From the NCBI GenBank assembly GCA_900551075.1, contig URVB01000009.1:1-64000 (forward strand): 64,000 nucleotides of DNA, written 5' to 3'. Shown piece by piece: positions 24,202 to 32,314 of the stretch. This DNA is from an uncultured Blautia sp. Its GTDB lineage: Bacteria; Bacillota; Clostridia; Lachnospirales; Lachnospiraceae. The translations under genes and the position numbers were made by a program. Within the stretch, counting starts at the first letter, position 1. Each line of letters begins with the position of its first letter. The notes under the pieces were generated by a model. It was not told where the DNA came from. It saw only the letters and a list, made by a program, of their open reading frames with translations, and did not search any database.

Positions 24202-24224
24202 AGCAGATATGAGCGATATCTGCT
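24202..24224. repeat. Isolated seventh hairpin with the same loop
   Basis: AGCAGATAT-GAGCG-ATATCTGCT is a perfect 9-bp stem whose loop again reads TGAGC (24210-24214). It lies 129 bases after the array. The rest of the 24074-24442 interval shows only a small GCGAA/TTCGC hairpin at about 24182-24195 and the promoter region of the next gene. Confidence 0.7.
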
Positions 24225-24442
24225 CTGTAATCAACAACAACACACACAGTTTGTTTTGTTATTTGGAATTATATGGAAGGTCTGGAACTGCTGAAGGCTC
24301 CCTGTATGTTTTAAGCCATGTAGCGGGTATGCGACTTTTTTGCGAAAATTCAGAAAAAAGCTGTTAATAATCCGATTTGTTGTGTATAATAATTACAAAA
24401 CCAGGTGTATTTGGAAGGATTATCACACGAAGGGGGTCGCAC

Positions 24443-26062
24443 ATGAAGATTACTTTTATAGGGGCAACGCACGAGGTAACAGGAAGCTGTTATTATCTGG
24501 AAGCCGCAGGTAGGAAGTTTTTGGTGGACTGTGGTATGGAGCAGGGGCCGGATTATTACGAAAATCAGGAGATTCCCGTGAATCCGGGAGAGCTGGATTT
24601 TGTATTGCTGACCCATGCGCATATGGATCACTCCGGCAATTTGCCGGCTATTTATGCGAAAGGGTTTCAGGGCCCGATATATGCAACCGATGCAACTTGT
24701 CATCTTTGCGATATTATGCTCCGAGACAGTGCACATATACAGATGTTTGAAGCAGAATGGCGCAACCGCAAGGGACGCCGCCAGGGAAAACCGGAATTTA
24801 TTCCGGCATATACTATGGAAGATGCGCTTGGCGTGCTGCGCAATTTTGTAAGCTGTCCATATGAGGAAGTGATAAGTCCGGCAGAGGGCATCCACGTCCG
24901 GTACGTGGATGCCGGACATTTACTTGGTTCGGCCAGCATTGAAATACGTATTGAAGAAGCGGGGAAAGAGGAGACGATTGTATTTTCCGGTGATATTGGA
25001 AATATAAACCAGCCTTTGATTAAAGACCCCCAATATCTTCATAAGGCGGATTATGTAGTGATGGAATCTACTTATGGGGACCGAAGCCATGGTGAGAGGC
25101 CGGATTACGTAGAATTGTTATCGGAAGTTATCCAAAGGACTTTTGACAGAGGCGGAAATTTGGTGATTCCCTCCTTTGCTGTTGGGCGTACACAGGAGAT
25201 GCTGTATTTCATACGTCAGATTAAAGAAGAGGGACGTGTTAATGGTCATCAAAATTTCAAGGTTTACGTGGATAGTCCTTTAGCAAATGAAGCAACTACT
25301 ATATTTGGAGAACATCGCTACGATTGTTTTGATGAGGAGGCATTGGATTTGATTTATAAGGGAGTCAATCCAATCAGCTTTCCGGGGCTTAAGACATCTG
25401 TTACCAGTGATGACTCCAGAGCAATTAATTTTGACAGCGACTGCAAAGTTATTATTTCCGCCAGCGGTATGTGTGATGCGGGACGAATCAAGCATCATTT
25501 GAAGCATAATCTGTGGGGTGAAAAAAATACCATTTTATTCGTAGGATATCAGGCAATCGGTACCTTGGGGCGGGCGCTGCTGGAAGGTGCGTCCGAGGTA
25601 AAGCTGTTTGGTGAGACTGTACATGTGGCAGCAGAAATCTGCCAGATGCCCGGTATCAGCGGGCATGCAGATGTAAATGGTCTGATTGACTGGGTAAAAG
25701 CATTTGGTAAAAGGCCGAAAAAGGTATTTATTACCCATGGAGAAGACAGTGTAACAGAAATATTTGCAAAACGCCTTGCTGAGGATCTGGGATACGATAC
25801 CATGGCTCCTTTCAGCGGAACGATATATGATTTGGCGGCAAATACATGTATTTATGATGCACAGGGCGTGAAAATTGAGAAGGCGTATGCGACACCGAAA
25901 GCGACAAAAGCAGTGCGTACCTTTGAGAAGCTGGTTTCTCTCGGACAACGCTTAATGACGGTTATCCGCAAGAACGAAGGCTGTCCGAACAAGGAGCTGG
26001 ACCGCTTTTCCAGGGAAATTCAGTCTCTTTGTGACAAATGGGACAGAACAGATATTTCCTGA
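24443..26062 (+). CDS. Beta-CASP metallo-beta-lactamase-fold protein (RNA-processing type)
   Basis: 539 aa cytoplasmic hydrolase. The metal motif THAHMDHSG (His58, His60, Asp62, His63), VDAGHLLGSASIE, FSGDIG and the beta-CASP motifs (VIPSFAVGRTQEML; IISASGMCDAGRIKHHL; ISGHADVNGLIDW; ITHGE) are those of YmdF/Ysh1-like RNA-specific exonucleases/endonucleases. A C-terminal extension of about 70 residues after the core is helical and unassigned. GGGGGTCGCAC precedes the ATG at 24443. Single gene with its own terminator. Confidence 0.92.
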   Translation: MKITFIGATHEVTGSCYYLEAAGRKFLVDCGMEQGPDYYENQEIPVNPGELDFVLLTHAHMDHSGNLPAIYAKGFQGPIYATDATCHLCDIMLRDSAHIQMFEAEWRNRKGRRQGKPEFIPAYTMEDALGVLRNFVSCPYEEVISPAEGIHVRYVDAGHLLGSASIEIRIEEAGKEETIVFSGDIGNINQPLIKDPQYLHKADYVVMESTYGDRSHGERPDYVELLSEVIQRTFDRGGNLVIPSFAVGRTQEMLYFIRQIKEEGRVNGHQNFKVYVDSPLANEATTIFGEHRYDCFDEEALDLIYKGVNPISFPGLKTSVTSDDSRAINFDSDCKVIISASGMCDAGRIKHHLKHNLWGEKNTILFVGYQAIGTLGRALLEGASEVKLFGETVHVAAEICQMPGISGHADVNGLIDWVKAFGKRPKKVFITHGEDSVTEIFAKRLAEDLGYDTMAPFSGTIYDLAANTCIYDAQGVKIEKAYATPKATKAVRTFEKLVSLGQRLMTVIRKNEGCPNKELDRFSREIQSLCDKWDRTDIS

Positions 26063-26083
26063 ATGTAGAATAACAGAACAGAA

Positions 26084-26116
26084 AACTCCGGGGCATCAAT
26101 ATCCCCGGAGTTTTTT
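26084..26116 (+). terminator. Terminator of the beta-CASP gene
   Basis: CTCCGGGG...CCCCGGAG (26086-26093 / 26103-26110) followed by TTTTTT. Confidence 0.92.
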
Positions 26117-26149
26117 ACAGCAGCTTTCGGAAATAATACGGGAAAAGAC

Positions 26150-26176
26150 TTGACTTCATTGCATATCTTATGATAA
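26150..26176 (+). promoter_or_regulatory. Candidate promoter of the rpmG-secE-nusG operon
   Basis: TTGACT at 26150-26155 with a weak TATGATAAA -10 region at about 26169-26177, roughly 115 bases before rpmG. Confidence 0.45.
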
Positions 26177-26291
26177 ACTGGACAAGCGACATGGAAGTTA
26201 GGTCTTTTTTTTATGCCCGAAAACGTGTACGGATGCCACAGTAGGGCAGAGAATTCAGACCATGCAAATGAAAACACTGGAGGTGGAAGTT

Positions 26292-26441
26292 GTGCGCGTT
26301 AAGATTACATTAGCATGTACTGAGTGCAAGCAGCGTAACTACAATATGACGAAAGAAAAGAAAAACCATCCTGAGAGATTGGAAACCAAGAAATATTGTA
26401 AGTTCTGCCATAGACACACTCTGCACAAGGAAACAAAGTAA
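26292..26441 (+). CDS. rpmG: Ribosomal protein bL33
   Basis: 49 aa, GTG start at 26292 after GGAGGTGG. The sequence RVKITLACTECKQRNY and the second cysteine pair YCKFCHRHT give the four-Cys zinc ribbon form of bL33. Directly upstream of secE, the standard order rpmG-secE-nusG-rplK-rplA. Confidence 0.96.
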   Translation: MRVKITLACTECKQRNYNMTKEKKNHPERLETKKYCKFCHRHTLHKETK

Positions 26442-26466
26442 TCACAGAGAATTGTGAGGTTAGGCT

Positions 26467-26676
26467 ATGCAAGAAAAAGAAAAATCTGCTGGCAAAGGTC
26501 AGAAGAAAAGTTGGTTTCAGGGACTTCAATCAGAGTTTAAGAAGGTTGTCTGGACAGACCGCAATACATTGATTAAGCAGACTGTGGCTGTAGTGGTTAT
26601 TACCGTTATTTTGTCTGTGATGATCAGTATTATGGATGCGGGAATTCTGGAAGGCATTAATCTTTTAGTGAAATAA
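26467..26676 (+). CDS. secE: Preprotein translocase subunit SecE
   Basis: 69 aa, short Gram-positive form with one membrane helix (about 37-58, LIKQTVAVVVITVILSVMIS) preceded by the conserved FQGLQSEFKKVVWTDRNTL amphipathic helix. Part of the SecYEG channel. Lies between rpmG and nusG. Confidence 0.95.
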   Translation: MQEKEKSAGKGQKKSWFQGLQSEFKKVVWTDRNTLIKQTVAVVVITVILSVMISIMDAGILEGINLLVK

Positions 26677-26692
26677 GGACAAAGGTGATTGT

Positions 26693-27208
26693 ATGTCAGA
26701 AGCAAAATGGTATGTTGTTCATACCTATTCCGGGTATGAGAACAAAGTAAAAGCCAACATTGAAAAGACAATCGAAAACAGACACCTGGAAGACCAGATT
26801 CTGGAAGTCCGTGTTCCGCTGCAGGATGTAGTGGAAATGAAGAACGGAACCGCAAAGCAGGTCCAGAAGAAAATGTTTCCGGGATATGTGCTTCTTAACA
26901 TGGTGATGAACGATGATACCTGGTATGTTGTCCGCAATACACGAGGTGTTACGGGATTCGTGGGACCGGGTTCCAAGCCTGTGCCTCTGACAGAGGCTGA
27001 GATGCTTCCGCTTGGTATTAAAGAAGAGAATGTTCAGGTGGATTTTGCAGAGGGCGATATGGTAGTAGTAACAGGCGGTGCCTGGAAGGATACGACAGGT
27101 GTCGTTACAGCGATCAATACGCAGAAGCAGGTTGTTACTATTAATGTTGAGTTTCTTGGCCGCGAAACGCCGGTAGAAATGAGTTTCGCAGAAATCAAAA
27201 AAATGTAA
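26693..27208 (+). CDS. nusG: Transcription elongation/antitermination factor NusG
   Basis: 171 aa. N-terminal NGN domain (AKWYVVHTYSGYENKVKANI; KMFPGYVLLNMVMNDDTWY; RNTRGVTGFVGPGSKPVPL) and C-terminal KOW domain (DFAEGDMVVVTGGAWKDTTG). Normal length and context. Confidence 0.97.
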   Translation: MSEAKWYVVHTYSGYENKVKANIEKTIENRHLEDQILEVRVPLQDVVEMKNGTAKQVQKKMFPGYVLLNMVMNDDTWYVVRNTRGVTGFVGPGSKPVPLTEAEMLPLGIKEENVQVDFAEGDMVVVTGGAWKDTTGVVTAINTQKQVVTINVEFLGRETPVEMSFAEIKKM

Positions 27209-27362
27209 TTAAGAATGACATGCACAAATTTTGTAAAAAAAGATTCGCATATTTGCATGCGGACAGCATTATTTGAAAAATTTGTATAGGCAGATGCCTG
27301 CACCAACATGAGGCAAAGCGGAATGGAGGTGTGCATGGAATGAGAAAAGGTAACAAAATATC

Positions 27363-27400
27363 GTGGGAGGGACATACCCCCGCCAATACCACATAGGAGG
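27363..27400 (+). promoter_or_regulatory. Leader element before rplK (GTGGGAGGG...TACCACA)
   Basis: GTGGGAGGGA, a C-run and TACCACATAGGAGG form a compact hairpin (GTGG/CCAC and GGG/CCC pairs) whose 3' side runs into the ribosome site of rplK. A near copy precedes rplA at 27849. Known L1 autoregulation acts on the L11-L1 mRNA in other bacteria; a protein-binding site is therefore plausible. The other 150 bases of the nusG-rplK gap show nothing clear. Confidence 0.5.
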
Positions 27401-27409
27401 TGCCGAAAA

Positions 27410-27835
27410 ATGGCAAAAAAAGTAACAGGCTATATCAAATTACAGATTCCGGCTGGTAAAGCAACTCCAGCACCACCGGTTGGTCCGGCTCTTGGACAGC
27501 ACGGTGTAAATATCGTTCAGTTTACAAAAGAGTTCAATGCAAGAACAGCAGACCAGGGCGATCTGATCATTCCGGTTGTTATCACTGTTTATGCAGACAG
27601 AAGTTTCAGCTTCATAACCAAGACTCCGCCGGCAGCAGTTCTTCTGAAGAAAGCCGCTAACATCAAATCCGGTTCCGGCGTACCGAACAAAACAAAGGTT
27701 GCTAAGGTAACAAAGGCTCAGGTTCAGGAAATTGCTGAATTAAAGATGAAAGACTTGAATGCAGCATCTCTGGAAGCGGCTATGAGCATGATTGCAGGAA
27801 CTGCAAGAAGTATGGGAATCGAAGTCATTGACTAA
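27410..27835 (+). CDS. rplK: Ribosomal protein uL11
   Basis: 141 aa. GYIKLQIPAGKATPAPPVGP and ALGQHGVNIVQFTKEFNART are the classic N-terminal signature; ITVYADRSFSFITKTPPAAV and the C-terminal rRNA-binding domain follow. Part of the GTPase-associated centre. Confidence 0.98.
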   Translation: MAKKVTGYIKLQIPAGKATPAPPVGPALGQHGVNIVQFTKEFNARTADQGDLIIPVVITVYADRSFSFITKTPPAAVLLKKAANIKSGSGVPNKTKVAKVTKAQVQEIAELKMKDLNAASLEAAMSMIAGTARSMGIEVID

Positions 27836-27848
27836 TTTTAAAAAATAA

Positions 27849-27882
27849 GTGGGAGGGAAATCCCCGCAATTACCACAGGAGG
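27849..27882 (+). promoter_or_regulatory. Leader element before rplA, copy of the rplK element
   Basis: GTGGGAGGGA...CCCCGC...TACCACAGGAGG repeats the layout of the element at 27363, again ending in the ribosome site. Confidence 0.5.
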
Positions 27883-27890
27883 TTATAGAA

Positions 27891-28583
27891 ATGAAACGAG
27901 GAAAAAAATACGTGGAAGCTGCAAAAGCAGTTGACCGCGCAACATTATATGAAACCGCAGAAGCTATCAGCTTAGCAAAGAAAACTGCAGTTGCTAAATT
28001 TGACGAAACAATCGAAGTTCATATCCGTACAGGCTGCGATGGACGTCATGCAGACCAGCAGATTCGTGGTGCAGTTGTACTGCCTCATGGAACTGGTAAG
28101 CAGGTTCGCGTTCTTGTATTCGCTAAGGATGCAAAGGCAGAAGAAGCAAAAGCAGCAGGCGCAGAATTCGTAGGAGCGGAGGAATTGATTCCGAGAATCC
28201 AGAACGAGGGCTGGCTTGATTTCGATGTAGTTGTTGCAACACCTGACATGATGGGCGTTGTAGGCCGTCTGGGTCGTATACTTGGACCGAAAGGTTTAAT
28301 GCCGAACCCGAAAGCTGGTACTGTAACTATGGATGTTACAAAAGCGGTAAAGGATATCAAAGCAGGTAAGATTGAATACCGTCTTGACAAAACCAACATC
28401 ATCCATGTTCCGATCGGTAAAGCTTCCTTTACCGAGGAACAGTTAAGCGACAACTTCCAGACGCTGATTGAAGCTATCATCAAAGCCAGACCAAGCACCT
28501 TAAAGGGTCAGTTCTTAAGAAGCGTAACAATCGCTCCTACAATGGGACCTGGTGTGAAGATCAATCCGATGAAATTAGCTTAA
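27891..28583 (+). CDS. rplA: Ribosomal protein uL1
   Basis: 230 aa. Signature GKKYVEAAKAVDRATLY at the start, VVLPHGTGKQVRVLVFAKD, GRILGPKGLMPNPKAGTVT and SVTIAPTMGPGVKI. The ATG at 27891 follows GGAGG. L1 forms the mobile stalk at the E site and can repress its own mRNA in other bacteria. The usual next genes rplJ-rplL are not here; a terminator follows. Confidence 0.97.
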   Translation: MKRGKKYVEAAKAVDRATLYETAEAISLAKKTAVAKFDETIEVHIRTGCDGRHADQQIRGAVVLPHGTGKQVRVLVFAKDAKAEEAKAAGAEFVGAEELIPRIQNEGWLDFDVVVATPDMMGVVGRLGRILGPKGLMPNPKAGTVTMDVTKAVKDIKAGKIEYRLDKTNIIHVPIGKASFTEEQLSDNFQTLIEAIIKARPSTLKGQFLRSVTIAPTMGPGVKINPMKLA

Positions 28584-28620
28584 TAGATTGTGAATAAATA
28601 AAAGAGTATTCGCGAGAATG

Positions 28621-28662
28621 AAAATCGCTATGCAGTTATCCGGCGGCATAGCGATTTTTTAT
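28621..28662 (+). terminator. Terminator after rplA
   Basis: AAAATCGCTATGC pairs with GCATAGCGATTTT (28621-28633 / 28646-28658), followed by TTTATATTT. Confidence 0.9.
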
Positions 28663-29140
28663 ATTTATTTCACAGGGAAGTGCTTCGTTTTGTTCTAAAT
28701 GCAATCTGGTTGCCTATGAAACAAAATAGCTCTCCGGGCAGGATTTTTTTTTATTGGGTACTTCTGGCACCGCCCGGGGATATCATCGGCAACCCTGCTT
28801 TTAAAAGGACGAAAACGCCCGGATGCGTGCATATATGGCAAGCCATCTGCTTTTACTTCATGCTCAAAGGTGCCCACAGTTATATGGTAAAGTATCCCGG
28901 ATATTTGGATAGTGAAAACCGATGCCTCCGGATAAAAACAGTCTGTATCATCGGTTTTATCAGTACAGGTCAGCGGCTGAACAGCAACATCAGGAGAAAA
29001 CTCTATATTGTTCCGCATTTCTAACGTAGAGACAAACAGAATAGTATGATATAATGTCCGTTGAGGAAAACAGATTTTTTTTGGCAGCGATCCGTGTATG
29101 CTATAATGACAAAAATGTTTGTATGTAAAGGAGAATAGAT
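28663..29140. other. Intergenic region without a clear gene
   Basis: About 480 bases. A minus-strand frame of 107 codons (28695-29018) contains plausible stretches (FEHEVKADGLPYMHASGRFR) but has no ribosome site, and its family is unknown; it may be a gene remnant. TATAAT at 29102-29107 with TTGGCA at 29081-29086 (15-base spacer) is the likely promoter of the carboxypeptidase gene. Confidence 0.4.
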
Positions 29141-30121
29141 TTGACTGTAAAAATGCACAGACAAAATAGAAAACGGAGAAAAGATACGAAAATGCGGCTG
29201 CTTCTCTGCGGGCTCGTAGAAATACTGGTTGTTCTGGCTCTTGTGATCATGATAGGCTGGAATTATGGGGTGGAAGGCTGGCTTCGGCAATTTACCCACC
29301 CTGTAGTCAGGGAATTGGATGTGAGTGGAATTAACAGTACGTATGCGGTTTTGATGCAGACGGAAGGCGGCAAGATTATTGGGGAAATGAATGGGGAGGA
29401 GCGTATGTATCCGGCTTCCCTGACCAAGATCATGACGGCCATCGTGGCGGTTGAGGAGTTGGACAGCCTGGATCAGGAGATTACTCTTACAGCGGAAATG
29501 TTTGCCGGACTATATGAGCGGGATGCTACGCAGGCGGGGTTTCAGCCGGATGAGATAGTACGGGCAATCGATCTGCTGTATGGTGTGATGCTTCCTTCCG
29601 GCGCAGAATGCTGCATTGCTCTGGCTGATACGATTTCGGGTTCAGAGGAGGCTTTTGTAGATCTGATGAATCGGAAGGCGCGGAAGCTTGGCATGGAGGG
29701 GACTCATTTCTGTGATACGACGGGCCTTCATGACCCGGAGCATTACAGTACGGCAAAGGACATGGCGGTTCTTCTGAAATATGCTCTTCGGGATGATACT
29801 TTTCGGGAGATTATTGAGAGTGCCAGCCATTCCACTCCAGGAACCAATATTCACCCGGATGGAATTACTTTTTACAGTACTATGTTTAAAAACCTGTCGG
29901 ATGTGAATGTAACAGGCGGTACAATTCTGGGTGGAAAGACTGGTTTTACGAATGATGCAGGTCTTTGCCTGGTAAGCTTTGCCGAAGTCGGAGGAAGGGA
30001 GTACATTCTGGTTACGGCCGGAGCGCCGGGAAATACGGGAAATCCCCTGCATGTGCAGGATGCAGTTGCGATATATAACCGGTTGGGAGAGGCTGTGCAG
30101 GCGCTTGAGAATGGAGAGTAA
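29141..30121 (+). CDS. S11-family D-alanyl-D-alanine carboxypeptidase
   Basis: 326 aa, membrane-anchored penicillin-binding protein that trims peptidoglycan stem peptides. An N-terminal basic region and one membrane helix (about 18-42) replace a cleavable signal peptide. Active-site motifs: SLTK (Ser93, Lys96), SGAE (Ser153, in place of the usual SGN) and KTG in GGKTGFT (about 268). The start is a TTG at 29141 with AAAGGAGAAT upstream. No C-terminal amphipathic anchor of the DacA type is visible. Confidence 0.92.
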   Translation: MTVKMHRQNRKRRKDTKMRLLLCGLVEILVVLALVIMIGWNYGVEGWLRQFTHPVVRELDVSGINSTYAVLMQTEGGKIIGEMNGEERMYPASLTKIMTAIVAVEELDSLDQEITLTAEMFAGLYERDATQAGFQPDEIVRAIDLLYGVMLPSGAECCIALADTISGSEEAFVDLMNRKARKLGMEGTHFCDTTGLHDPEHYSTAKDMAVLLKYALRDDTFREIIESASHSTPGTNIHPDGITFYSTMFKNLSDVNVTGGTILGGKTGFTNDAGLCLVSFAEVGGREYILVTAGAPGNTGNPLHVQDAVAIYNRLGEAVQALENGE

Positions 30122-30132
30122 GCAGGAATATG

Positions 30133-30178
30133 GAAAATCCCGGATGCAGGTGATTTCGTCTGCCTCCGGGATCTTTGT
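30133..30178. terminator. Bidirectional terminator
   Basis: ATCCCGGA..CAG / CTG..TCCGGGAT stem between the convergent carboxypeptidase and rubrerythrin genes, with A/T flanks on both sides. Confidence 0.75.
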
Positions 30179-30188
30179 ATTTACGAGA

Positions 30189-30725
30189 TTAATAGTTTTC
30201 TGCTTTTCTTTCGAAATATGCTCTTGGATGGGCACAGACCGGACAGATTTCCGGAGCTTCCTCTGCCTCATGGATATAACCGCAGTTACGGCATTTCCAG
30301 CCCAGAGGTGCATCACCCTTGAAGGTCTTATCTGCCTTGTAAGATTCCAAGAGCTTTTTATAACGTTTTTCATGGGCAGCTTCCACTCTGGCAACGCCTT
30401 CGAATTTTAATGCCAGCTCTTCGAAGCCTTCTTCCCGGGCCTCTCTTGCCATGCGGGCATACATATCGGTCCACTCGTAATTTTCTCCGGCAGCAGCATC
30501 TTCGAGATTGACAGCAATATCATGGATACCGTGGAATTCCTTAAACCACATTTTTGCATGCTCTTTTTCCTGGTCCGCAGTTTCCAGGTAAAGGGCGGCA
30601 AGCTGCTCATATCCGGCCTTTTTTGCTGCGGAAGCATAGAATGTATATTTGTTGCGTGCTTCAGATTCTCCTGTAAAAGCAGCCATCAAGTTCTGTTCTG
30701 TTTTTGTTCCTGTGTATTTTGACAT
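30189..30725 (-). CDS. rbr: Rubrerythrin
   Basis: 178 aa peroxide-reducing diiron protein. The N-terminal ferritin-like domain has the iron ligands in FTGESEARNKYTFYASAA, ADQEKEHAKMWF and ARVEAAHEKRYKKL; the C-terminal rubredoxin domain has two CxxC pairs (WKCRNCGY and ICPVCAH). Classic domain order. It is 118 bases downstream of the reverse rubrerythrin gene, behind that gene's terminator, so it is served by read-through or by a promoter of its own. Confidence 0.97.
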   Translation of the reverse strand: MSKYTGTKTEQNLMAAFTGESEARNKYTFYASAAKKAGYEQLAALYLETADQEKEHAKMWFKEFHGIHDIAVNLEDAAAGENYEWTDMYARMAREAREEGFEELALKFEGVARVEAAHEKRYKKLLESYKADKTFKGDAPLGWKCRNCGYIHEAEEAPEICPVCAHPRAYFERKAENY

Positions 30726-30775
30726 ATTTATACCTCCTGTTCGGTGAGGAAAGGGTTTGTGGTTTTTTATTGTTT

Positions 30776-30813
30776 AAAAAAAGAGGACAGACCGTAAGGC
30801 CTATCCTCTTTGA
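30776..30813 (-). terminator. Terminator after the reverse rubrerythrin
   Basis: On the minus strand AAAGAGGATAGGCC pairs with GGTCTGTCCTCTTT and is followed by a T-run (A-run at 30776-30782 on the plus strand). Confidence 0.85.
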
Positions 30814-30843
30814 AATTCTAAGCTCTTACAAACTTAAGCTTTA

Positions 30844-31386
30844 TTAGCCGAAATATCTCTTCAGAAGACCGGCGAATGCTTTGCCGTGGCGGGCTTCATC
30901 ACGGGCCATTTCATGAACGGTGTCATGGATAGCGTCAAGGTTGGCAGCTTTTGCACGTTTTGCAAGGTCAAATTTACCGGCAGTAGCGCCGTTTTCTGCG
31001 GCAACACGCATTTCAAGGTTTTTCTTGGTGCTGTCTGTTACAACTTCGCCAAGGAGTTCAGCAAATTTTGCTGCATGCTCTGCTTCTTCGTAAGCAGCTT
31101 TTTCCCAGTATAAGCCGATCTCCGGATATCCTTCTCTGTGAGCAACTCTGGCCATGGCAAGATACATACCAACCTCAGAGCATTCTCCTTCAAAGTTTGC
31201 CCTTAAGTCTGCAAGAATGTCTTCGCTTACGCCTTTTGCAACACCTACTACATGCTCTGCAGCCCAGGACATTTCAGAATCCTGTTTGGAGAATTTTTCA
31301 GCCGGTGCTTTACAGATTGGACATACTTCCGGTGCAGCTTCTCCTTCATAAACATAACCACAAACATTACATACCCATTTTGCCAT
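30844..31386 (-). CDS. Reverse rubrerythrin (N-terminal rubredoxin)
   Basis: 180 aa. The order is inverted compared with rubrerythrin: rubredoxin first (WVCNVCGYVYEGEAAPEVCP, then ICKAPAEKF), then the ferritin-like diiron domain (FEGECSEVGMYLAMARVAHR; YEEAEHAAKFAELLGE; EMARDEARHGKAFAGLL). Reverse rubrerythrins reduce peroxide and oxygen in clostridia. A palindrome at 31431-31449 lies 45 bases upstream, and the gene for a PerR-like regulator is next on the same strand, so peroxide control is very likely. Confidence 0.95.
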   Translation of the reverse strand: MAKWVCNVCGYVYEGEAAPEVCPICKAPAEKFSKQDSEMSWAAEHVVGVAKGVSEDILADLRANFEGECSEVGMYLAMARVAHREGYPEIGLYWEKAAYEEAEHAAKFAELLGEVVTDSTKKNLEMRVAAENGATAGKFDLAKRAKAANLDAIHDTVHEMARDEARHGKAFAGLLKRYFG

Positions 31387-31430
31387 AATATTAGTCTCCT
31401 TTTCTTTATAATTATTTTGTATTTCTTAAT

Positions 31431-31449
31431 AATAGTAATTATTACTATT
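31431..31449. promoter_or_regulatory. Per-box-like palindrome upstream of the reverse rubrerythrin
   Basis: AATAGTAAT-T-ATTACTATT is a perfect 9-1-9 palindrome of the Fur/PerR operator type. Confidence 0.75.
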
Positions 31450-31487
31450 TTAATTTAACATATGAATCTGGACTTGTCAAGGGAGTT

Positions 31488-31886
31488 TTATTGTTTTTTT
31501 GCTTTTTTCAAACAATGTTCACAAAGTCCGAAAAATCTGGCATTGTAGTAAGATATTTCCCCTTTAAAGTTTTCTCCAGCCTTTTCCAGAAGCGGATTCA
31601 TATTTTCCGTTTCCAGGTCCATGACCCGTCCGCACTCCGTACACATGAAATGGCAGTGCTGGTCGGTCCTTCCGTCGAAACGGTCGGCACCGCCGAAGCT
31701 GGAAAGCTTCTTAATTTCGCCAATATCAGTAAGGAGAGAAAGATTGCGGTATACGGTACCAAGGCTGATGTTCGGGTAGATGAGCTTCATATTCTCATAT
31801 ACGACATCTGCAGTCGGATGATCATTTCTGGTCATAAGGAATTCTTTGATAGATTCCCGCTGCCGGCTGTATTTCAATGCTGCCAT
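31488..31886 (-). CDS. perR: PerR-like Fur-family peroxide regulator
   Basis: 132 aa. Winged helix with HPTADVVYENMKLIYPNISL and GTVYRNLSLLTDIGEI, then the metal-binding dimer domain with structural zinc cysteines in HFMCTECGRVMDL and FFGLCEHCLKK. The regulatory His/Asp set (DGRTDQHCHF) fits PerR rather than Fur or Zur. Its gene is the first of a minus-strand cluster with the two rubrerythrins, and both its own promoter and that of the reverse rubrerythrin carry similar operators, so the protein probably represses itself and the cluster. Confidence 0.87.
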   Translation of the reverse strand: MAALKYSRQRESIKEFLMTRNDHPTADVVYENMKLIYPNISLGTVYRNLSLLTDIGEIKKLSSFGGADRFDGRTDQHCHFMCTECGRVMDLETENMNPLLEKAGENFKGEISYYNARFFGLCEHCLKKAKKQ

Positions 31887-31908
31887 ATGTTTTCTCCTTT
31901 CTCTGCAG

Positions 31909-31935
31909 TGATAATGATTACTGATATTATTACTA
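31909..31935. promoter_or_regulatory. Per-box-like operator upstream of perR
   Basis: GATAATGATTACT and ATATTATTACTAT overlap in the region just before perR and match the A/T-rich TAATnATTA operator core seen upstream of the reverse rubrerythrin. Confidence 0.6.
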
Positions 31936-32094
31936 TAAAATACTGTACTCGGTTTGTCAAGATATTCCGTCTTTAAAAGTCAGGAAATTTGTGGAACTTT
32001 CTATAAAGCTTAAATATTTATTTCCACCTTTTATTTGGTACTGTCTTTTTGCTTTTTATAAATTTTCTGTTTTTACTTTTTTATATAAATTTTA

Positions 32095-32123
32095 TTGACA
32101 CTTTTTTATGGAAAAATTATAAT
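32095..32123 (+). promoter_or_regulatory. Perfect-consensus sigma-A promoter of the Rpn gene
   Basis: TTGACA (32095-32100), exactly 17 bases, TATAAT (32118-32123), in a very T-rich upstream region. The 31950-32314 interval otherwise holds an untranslated leader of about 185 bases with a second TATAAT near 32230. Confidence 0.85.
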
Positions 32124-32314
32124 GAATAAAGTCAGAGGAACAAAGTTCTATTCTATGGCCGCTCGGCTGAAAATTCCATGAAAAACAAAACAGAATATCT
32201 GAAGTATGTTGCGTTAATGCAGAGGTTTTTGTATAATACATGTGAGCCCATAATGTTCTTGCCTGTTTGAATTACGCACTTTCCCGCATACGTTCAGATA
32301 GAAAAGGAGGGTGT

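Noticed and set aside
27209..27362. Small leader peptide before rplK
   Set aside because: A GGAGGTG is followed by ATG, but the frame ends after two codons.
28680..29024. Plus-strand frame of 114 codons
   Set aside because: No ribosome site or recognisable features, and it competes with a minus-strand frame that is itself doubtful.
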